A DNA stretch of 64,000 nucleotides. It comes from Podarcis raffonei (Eukaryota; Chordata; Lepidosauria; Squamata; Lacertidae). Position 1 is the first letter of the stretch. Every line of letters starts with the position of its first letter. Below the pieces are notes generated by a model. It had not been told where the DNA came from, made no database searches, and worked only from the letters and a program-made list of their open reading frames with translations. A program made the translations under genes and the position numbers. The DNA is taken from positions 34,958,001 to 35,022,000 of the forward strand of contig NC_070614.1 of assembly GCF_027172205.1 (NCBI RefSeq), read 5' to 3'. Below are positions 57,403 through 64,000 of this stretch, piece by piece.

Positions 57403-57760
57403 TGTGAGCAGAGACTCGCTTTCTTAGCCTGCTGCAAGACACGTACTCCTTCTTCCGCCACCCTCTGGGAGGGTCGGGGAACGCACGTTTTACCGGGCGG
57501 CAGTGTCCGAAGGCAGGCTGTCTTTTACAGGGATCAATGTGGGTGAGAATTCAAAGACACACGGTCTTCAGAGTGAAGGATGCTGCAATGGGAGATAACG
57601 TATTTCCCCAAAGAGCAGCTTCAGACAGTAAGTCCTGGAAGGATATTCCAGTGACTTGTGGGCCCAGGAGGAGGGTTTCTGATGGGGCTCCTCTGCAAAA
57701 CCGAGTCTCTTTATCGGACCGGTTGACGACACGGCTACAAAAGAGGCCTTCTTGTGTTAC

Positions 57761-57825
57761 CTGCGACTGGGGATGCCAGCCTGGAAGATGGCAGTCAACA
57801 GCATCCAAGAGATGGTCTCTGATGT
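57761..57825 (-). other. CLDN9: inferred CLDN9 5' UTR exon 1
   Basis: Minus-strand donor TCGCAG-GTAACA at 57760, 60-65 bases below a TATA-like ATAAAAGG. The acceptor GTCTTGCAG (57432) would begin the coding exon, leaving a 330-bp intron. Inference from signals only. Confidence 0.45.
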
Positions 57826-57847
57826 GGAGTCGTCCAGGGATACCTGT

Positions 57848-57855
57848 CCTTTTAT
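57848..57855 (-). promoter_or_regulatory. TATA box of the inferred CLDN9 promoter
   Basis: ATAAAAGG on the minus strand, about 450 bp upstream of the start codon, predicting a start near 57825. A GC box (GGGGCGGG) lies upstream at about 58074. Confidence 0.5.
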
Positions 57856-58534
57856 GAGCTTGGCCGGACCAAAGGCAGACAGGTGCGGTGGAACCAGCAA
57901 AGGAAAGAGGCCCAGGAAGAAGCTGCTAGCGATGGTGGGAGCTGGATAGATCCTCCGTCTTCTCTTCCCCTCCCTGGTTTCGGCAGGCTGCTTGTTATTG
58001 AATTTGCTCTCCTTCACAGGTACCTGCTGTTGTCTAGAAGGATCCCGTGGGAGCCCGTGCTTAGGGACAGGGAGGGGCGGGTTATATGAACCCCCAACAG
58101 GTGGGTGGGAGGAGCAGGCAGCCCAAGCCGAGAAGGGCATTGGGGGTTCCATGGTAACGACAGAATGGGTGGTGGTGTCGAGGAGAGAGTTTGAATATTT
58201 CTTTATTTTCTGTTGGCGAGTTGGGAAGCTGCCCGTTCTAGAGGGGAAAGGGTGGGAGGGGAGGAGAAGGCTGAGAAAAACAAGCAGAGGTGGAGAGAAG
58301 GAGGGAGGTGGGGGGAAAGAGAAAGAAAGAGCGAGCGATCAAGCGAGAAAGGGAGTTTCTGATATTCCCCGTGCCAGCCAACTTCACTCTGCAGCATAAT
58401 GAAAGAAATGATGAACATGCAATATATGTAATAATAATGATGATGATGATGGAAAGGGTGCCTAGTTAGAGGCACCCACACATCCCATATTATACCCATT
58501 GCACAAATGCAGCTCCCTTCAGGGTGGTGGGGGT

Positions 58535-58650
58535 CAGTGGTGGGGAAAACTTGTGGCCCACCAAATGTTTTTGGATTCCAGCTCCCCAGGCAGAACGGCC
58601 AATCTTCAAGGGAAATGGGTATTATAACCTGGGGGGCCAAAGGTTTCCCA
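58535..58650. mobile_element. hAT-type fold-back MITE, diverged
   Basis: CAGTGGTGGGGAAAACTTGT and the inverted arm GGGCCAAAGGTTTCCCATC. Ends match the copy 1 family. Confidence 0.5.
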
Positions 58651-58728
58651 TCTGAGGTGTGGGTGAACTTTGCAATTGAGACCCTGTACACTTGCGTGGG
58701 CAGAGCCAAGTTCAAATCCCCAAGCAAG

Positions 58729-58870
58729 TAATAATAATAATAACAATAACAACAATAATAATAAAAATAAAATTATTATTTCTACCCCGCCCATCTGGCT
58801 GGGTTTCCCCAGCCATTCTGGGCGGCTTTCAACATAACATTAAAAACAGAATAAAACTTCAAACATTAAA
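58729..58870 (-). mobile_element. (AAT)n and CR1/L2-type LINE 3' end
   Basis: AAT/AAC units followed by TACCCCGCCCATCTGGCTGG and GTTTCCCCAGCCATTCTGGG. Confidence 0.6.
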
Positions 58871-60540
58871 TACTTCCCTAAACAGGGCTCAAGGTGCGAT
58901 GCTCAACGGACGAAACAGGGCAAGTCACTCAGTATCAGCCTAACTTCATGTGAAAATGGGGAGCACAGCCACGTAGGCCTCTAAGCTCTCTGGAGGGAGG
59001 GTGGGACACAGATGCCAGAAATAATCAGCATTTCTGTGTAGCCTCCTTTCACTTGTTGCCATAACAAAGCTGTTTCAAACCCAATCCTAAGCAAGTTTGC
59101 TCCAGTAAAACCCACGGAGTGGGACTCAGGCTGGGTTCACTTCTCTGTTTACTCCGCATCCAGTGTGCTCCCACCACTGTTTTGGAAAGCGGTGTGCAGT
59201 ACACACGATGATAACCATAATCCACACCCCTCCCTTCATTTTGTATGATGCACCGCTTTGATCTGAATTAATAAAAAGAACGACCTAGGACTCAGCTATA
59301 CAGCTGCAAATAAAATGTTTTTAAATGTGTTGTAAAGAGCAATGTACAAATGTGACACTAGATGATGACAGTGAGCTATGCCGAATTCAGTGTATTTTTC
59401 AAAACTTTTTTTTAAAAAAGCATTTTCACAGCATTTTTAATGCGTGTGTAGATTCCACCTTAGTTGTGCTTTAAGCTGGTAATGTATACAGGGCCTTACA
59501 CAGCTAAGTGGCTACAACATTTATTGCATGGAAAGGTAGCCCAAAAATAATGCAAAACACAACAATGCATGTTAACTCTAGAAAATAACAGCAACCCAGT
59601 TAGCAGTCCACAACACGAGCATCAAAATAATTTTGGTGGCCTTTTGAAGCTATGATAGGAAAACAGTTTTATGCCTGGTTTTTATTTCTGATTAGACCAA
59701 TAAGATCTCCTTAAAATAATCCTGAGAGGTAAATAGCAGTGAGACAAATATAGTAAGTAATACATAGCACTTCAAAGCATTCATATTCAGGCAGGAGAGG
59801 AAGTATCCACATGTCTACTAAAATCCCTACAAAAACTTATTTGTTTTTTCGTTTTCATTTCAATTAAAAACATTGAAGAAAGGAAGTCCTATGCAGTAAA
59901 ACAAGCAAAAATACCATTTGTATCTAAACAAAAGTGAAAGCAAAATAAACAGATGTGTTGTTGTTTTTTAAAAAAACATTTTAAAATTAAAAGTCAATAG
60001 CACTCCAAGGTCCAAAAACAATGGAAAACTAGGCTGGCTGGAGTAACCCATTCAGATGGGTGGCATATAAATAATAAATTATCTTTAGTAGACTACTAAT
60101 GATACTAATACATAGTATCAACTACTAATAGCAGTAAACATCCACAGCATGCTTGGTTCAAGGCAAGAAACTAACAGGATTAGGCGGTCTAAAGGGGTTC
60201 TTTTGTCTCCAAGTCAAAAACAAGTCATGTTATCAAAGCCTGATAAAGAGCAGCTTAAGCACACATAACTCTGAAGGAGGTTGATAATGTGGCAACCGCA
60301 GTTGATAAGAAGGATTTTTTAAAAAAACAGTAACCATGGACAATTTATTTTGCCCAGTGCATTTTCAAACAGTTTGTAACCTTAGCATAGCGGTTTCCCT
60401 CCAAACAAGAGATTACTCTTTTCTGCAACAAGCAAAGGAATCTGTGGCTTCCACATGCAGCTGGTTTACAACCCCTATGATCCCTGACCATCATCGATGC
60501 TGGCTGGGAACACCCGAAAGATCGTATCCTCTCTTAACTA
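58871..60540. other. intergenic, mostly unique AT-rich DNA
   Basis: Apart from the repeat at 59280-59462 and a fold-back half copy near 60455-60510, nothing is recognised. Confidence 0.5.
59280..59462 (-). repeat. unclassified interspersed repeat, copy 2 (inverted)
   Basis: Begins GACCTAGGACTCAGCTATAC then AGCTGCAAATAAAA; inverse complement of 41438-41592. Confidence 0.5.
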
Positions 60541-60544
60541 CTGA

Positions 60545-60860
60545 ATCACTGTGTTCTGCAGGTGCCACCTTATCAGGAGGACATTTCTACACAATATAGG
60601 AATTGGGCCTTTAGTGTGGTGGCATCTGCCCTTTGGAATTCCCTCCCCTTGAATAGTAAGGCAGGTATTGTCTCTATTGTATTTTTGTGCCTACTGAAGA
60701 CCATCTTCCAACAAGGCTTTTAAGTCGAGATGTTTCTTGCTCTGCATCTGTGTTGGCATTATTTTCTTGAGATTTTTTATTATTATTATTTTATTTTTTT
60801 AATGCTTTATCTCTTGCCGTTTGCTGCCCTGGGCTCCTTTGGGAGGAATGGCGGGATATG
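60545..60860 (+). mobile_element. CR1/L2-type LINE 3' fragment
   Basis: GTGGTGGCATCTGCCCTTTG then GAATTCCCTCCCC resembles the end of a CR1 ORF2, followed by a T-rich tail and CTCCTTTGGGAGGAATGGCG. Confidence 0.5.
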
Positions 60861-60894
60861 AATTTAATATGTGGGTAAGTTGAACAATGGGCTG

Positions 60895-61242
60895 TGGTCT
60901 AAACCACAGAGCCTAGGGCTTGCTGATCAGAAGGTCAGCAATTCAAATCCCCGCGATGGGGTGAGCTCCCATTGCTCAGTCCCTGCTCCTGCCAACCTAG
61001 CAGTTCGAAAGCACATCAAAGTGCAACTAGATAAATAGGTACCGCTCTGGCGGGAAGGTAAACAGCGATTCTGTGCGCTGCTCTGGTTTCGCCAGAAGCG
61101 GCTTAGTCATGCTGGCCACATGACCCGGAAAAACTGTCTGTGGACAAACACCAGCTCCCTCGGCCAGTAAAGCGAGATGAGCGCCGCAATCCCAGAGTCG
61201 TCCATGACTGGGCTTAACAGTCAGGGGTCCCTTTACCTTTAA
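60895..61242 (+). mobile_element. Sauria-type SINE, near full length
   Basis: B box AAGGTCAGCAATTCAAATCC, body GTTCGAAAGCACATCAAAGT and CATGCTGGCCACATGACCCG, tail GGGGTCCCTTTACCTTTA. The 3' tail is the BovB-like end of Sauria SINEs. Confidence 0.8.
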
Positions 61243-61464
61243 GTTGAACAATAAACTGACACCTGGAGGGCCACACAACGTCTCCACCACTGATCTGGAA
61301 CAACATAGCGGAAACCCCTGGAGCTCCCTGCTTCCAACCTATAGCAGGTGCTAGAGCAGGCTCAAACTGACAGGCCATCACAGAATTCAGGAGTCACCAG
61401 GCTACTCTGAGAATCTCCTCAAAGGAAAAGGAAAAGATAAACATGCCCACATTTTACAGATAAA

Positions 61465-61670
61465 AAGTGGGGCAGATGGTTGGTAGATTGTCTGCTGTGA
61501 ATGGGGTTACACTCCCTCTGAAGGAGCGGGTACATAGCTTGGGGGTACACCTGAATCCTTTGCTGTTGCTTGAGGCTCAGGTGGTCTCAGTGGCGCCGAG
61601 TGCCTTCCATCACCTTTGGCTGGTGGCCCAGGTTACACCCTCATCTGGAGAGGACAAGGAGGTTAAATGA
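61465..61670 (+). mobile_element. CR1 LINE ORF2 fragment
   Basis: Translation GVTLPLKERVHSLGVHLNPL then LLEAQVVSVAPSAFHHLWLV is the CR1 reverse transcriptase thumb-region signature (LGVLLDSSL...AQV...ARSAFYHLRL). Confidence 0.7.
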
Positions 61671-61792
61671 CTTTGCATGAAGCAAAAGTAAAAATACAGA
61701 TAATCAATATTCCAACTGGATAATAAAAAATAATAATAAAATAGCTGCAAAGGCCCGTCAGCATAAAAAAATATTCAGGAAGCAAGGGCGGA

Positions 61793-61931
61793 GCCAAGGG
61801 GGGGAGTGAGGGGCAGCTGTCCCTCATCAATAAAAATCAATAAAACTACAGTACATAGCTAACTGAGATTCTGCCCCTCCTCAACAAAAGTCCTGCCCCT
61901 CCCCCCAACAAAAATCCTGGCTACGCCCATG
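61793..61931. mobile_element. hAT-like MITE
   Basis: Ends CAAGGGCGGAGCCAAGGGG and, inverted, CATGGGCGTAGCCAGGATTT. 139 bp. Confidence 0.55.
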
Positions 61932-62204
61932 TCCGGAGACACCTGAAAGTCAGAAGTGAGGATGCCTCCCAAATCTCTGCTAAAAGAAATTCCACAGCAT
62001 GGGAGTAGCAATGCTAAATGTCCTGTGTTTTTATTACACTGTGGGTGTTTGTTAATTGCATTACCAATGCCAGAACGTCTGTGTTATCAACAACAATTGA
62101 TTTACTTTTCTTTTTTGAATGGTCACTGCTAATAACATAATTACCACTGTCTGTACTTTCTGCACTTCATTTCCTTCTGACCTCACTGTTTGCAACTCAG
62201 GATA

Positions 62205-62310
62205 ACACTTAGAGCATCTGATAAAGTGGGCTGTATTCCACAAAACCGTAACACACACACACAAAAGTAATCTAAAGGTGCCACAAGACTCTTGTGTGGT
62301 TTCTGCTGCA
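62205..62310 (+). repeat. old amniote interspersed repeat, copy 2
   Basis: See the copy at 33355. Contains GCATCTGATAAAGTGGGCTG and AAGGTGCCACAAGACTC around a short CA run. Confidence 0.5.
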
Positions 62311-62429
62311 ACTTGACTACACACTCTGACAAACCGGGGTGAGTGCTTACCTCCCAGGTTTGAGCACAGGCTTCGAAAACATGCAGAAAACCCTTGCCTC
62401 ACACTCCGCATAGTAGATACACCCTCTGA

Positions 62430-62585
62430 CCTGGAAGATAATAGAACTGTAGAGTTGGAAGGGACCCTAAGGATCATCCAATCCAACCTCCAGCAACGCA
62501 TGAATCCTGCACACAGCCATCCCTGGGTGGGCTTAAACCACCAACCGTCTGGTTAACAGCCAGCTGCACTGACCTATTGTGCCAC
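62430..62585 (-). mobile_element. tRNA-derived SINE with CR1-like tail, minus orientation
   Basis: AATAGAACTGTAGAGTTGGA then AGGGACCCTAAGGATCATCC is the inverted tail. The tRNA part is at the right. Confidence 0.6.
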
Positions 62586-62647
62586 AATGTGTGATATATA
62601 TGGCAGCAGGAAATACCTGCTCAGTAACAAAAAGAACTCTGTATATG

Positions 62648-63022
62648 TGCTGAGGTAAAGGTAAAGGTACCCCTGCCCATACGGGCCAGTCGTGTCCGAC
62701 TCTAGGGTTTGTGCGCCCATCTCACTCTAGAGGCCGGGAGCCAGCGCTGTCCGCAGACACTTCCGGGTCACGTGGCCAGCGTGACGAAGCTGCTCTGGCG
62801 AACCGGCACCAGAGCAGCACACAGAAACGCCGTTTACCTTCCTGCTATAAAGCGGTACCTATTTATCTACTTGCACTTAGGGGTGCTTTCGAACTGCTAG
62901 GTGGGCAGAAGCTGGGACCGAAAGACGGGAGCTCACCCCGCTGCGGGGATTTGAACTGCCGACCATGCGATCGGCAAGCCCTAGGCGCTGAGGTTTTACC
63001 CACAGCGCCACCTGCGTCCCTA
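62648..63022 (-). mobile_element. Sauria-type SINE, full length and well preserved
   Basis: Head at the right (GGACGCAGGTGGCGCTGTGG on the minus strand, B box GGTCGGCAGTTCAAATCC), tail at the left with GGTAAAGGTAAAGGTACC. About 375 bp and the least diverged SINE in the window. Short flanks TATGTGCTGAGGTA on both sides form the target duplication. Confidence 0.85.
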
Positions 63023-64000
63023 TGTGCTGAGGTACTCTCTCCTGTATTCCTAGTCTACATGTCCAGAGCTGAATGTGTTGGGGGGGGGGTTGTAATTGAA
63101 ATAGTTACAGCCTTTTCCTTATGTAAAAAAGAAGTCCAAGGCAGCTTACAGCATTGATAATAAAAATGTATGGATGCATGTAATTTATTTATTTAATGCA
63201 GTGGGTTAAGGCAGAGTTTTTCTATGGCTCCCTTGACCAACTACATTCTTCTGCGGCACCCCTGTGGGGCTCAGGAGCCCAGTTATGTCACCCCTTGCCT
63301 GCAGAGCTCTCAGCCTCTCACCCTTTTTCGAAGACCCTCCCTTATGGAGAGTTCCCTCAGCCTCCCCTCCTCTCCCGTCTCCTCGGGAGTCCTCCGGGCA
63401 GCTGCTGCCACCGCCCCTGGTCTCTGAGCTGCCACAAAGAGAGGTGCCTCTTCACACTGCCCCACAGGGGCCTGGGACTTGTCTGTCCATTCCCAACAGC
63501 AAGGGCTGGCGGGCCGGCTGGCTGGGCTCCCTCACCCGCTTCCTTGCTTACTCCGAGACCACCTCAGCTTTTGGCAACCAGCACCCCCTGGCCAACCCCA
63601 GAGGCACCATTTGCCTGCGGAGCTGGTCAACAGAGCTACTGCAACAAACAGCTGCATAAGTCTTTGGGAGGCAGAGATGCAAGAGGGCGTCAGAGGAGGG
63701 AGGGAAGGAAAGAGGGACAGAGGCCAGTGTTGCCCGTGGCACCCCTGACCATCATTCAAGGCACCTCAGGGTGCCACCGCACACTGGTTGAAAACCCCTG
63801 GGTTAAGGAACCCCTGGACCTCTAGATATTGTTAGGTTCGTGTCTTGTACTAGTCCCACCCAGCATGCTCAATAGTCAGGGATGATAGGAGATATATTTC
63901 AGGAAAGTAGGCAGGAGGTGATGGTTTCACCACTCCTGATTTAACGTATTTGTTTATAATCCCGCCTTTCCTCCATGGAGCTCAGGCCAGTATCCATTGC
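63023..64000. other. intergenic, nothing certain
   Basis: GC-rich 63230-63800 with long open frames but no known domain. It reads like old repeat DNA (GGCACCCCTG...GGTTGAAAACCCC). A fold-back arm piece is near 63850-63890. Confidence 0.4.

Noticed and set aside
57071-57546. Frames on both strands around the CLDN9 start
   Set aside because: Shadows of the GC-rich claudin coding sequence with no domain.
62711-63157. 148-codon open frame
   Set aside because: Lies within a Sauria SINE.
63196-63825. 209-codon plus-strand frame
   Set aside because: No known domain, proline-rich low complexity, overlapping frames on both strands; likely old repeat DNA.

Overview
This is a 64 kb piece of vertebrate nuclear DNA, almost certainly from a squamate reptile and most likely a lizard. 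Two kinds of evidence support this. The host genes are vertebrate (SRRM2 and two claudins). The repeats are squamate in character: tRNA-headed Sauria-type SINEs ending in CTTTACCTTTACC, several hAT fold-back elements, 242-bp Tigger/pogo-like MITEs, CR1/L2 LINE tails, L1 copies and short solo LTRs. No species can be named from the sequence alone.

Layout. Positions 1-13.6 kb hold SRRM2 on the minus strand, running off the left edge. Its CpG-island promoter and probable non-coding exon 1 lie at about 13.3-13.6 kb. The first coding exon begins at 11919. Eight small exons follow (10198 down to 7837, then 7692-7500). The giant RS/SP-rich exon spans 7350-2489, and a serine-rich exon (198-1) continues outside the window. 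The summed coding sequence stays in frame across every junction and gives about 2,035 codons in the window. Positions 13.4-14.4 kb carry promoter motifs (ZNF143-like, a perfect TCTCGCGAGA, YY1).

Positions 14.3-36.7 kb hold no gene that I can support. This stretch is a dense repeat field: tandem hAT fold-backs, L1 and CR1 fragments, SINEs, three solo LTRs of one retrovirus-like family (two of them split by L1 insertions), Tigger-like MITEs and microsatellites. Positions 36.8-38.3 kb are a CpG island with a TATA box, a CRE and a splice donor. I infer this to be the promoter and 5' UTR exon of CLDN6, whose one-exon coding sequence lies 7.9 kb downstream at 45036-45680 (+). CLDN9 is at 56746-57402 (-), with its own probable TATA box and 5' UTR exon near 57.8 kb. 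The two claudins converge, as they do in mammals. The last 6 kb is intergenic with SINE and LINE pieces.

How the genes fit together: SRRM2 is a nuclear-speckle and spliceosome scaffold; CLDN6 and CLDN9 are tight-junction membrane proteins. They have no shared pathway. Their proximity is a conserved syntenic block (human 16p13.3), which supports the claudin assignments. Nothing here looks like a new enzymatic or defence system. The most interesting signals are the apparent concerted evolution of the claudin pair, the SRRM2 repeat architecture, the motif-dense promoter, and the readable order of nested transposon insertions.
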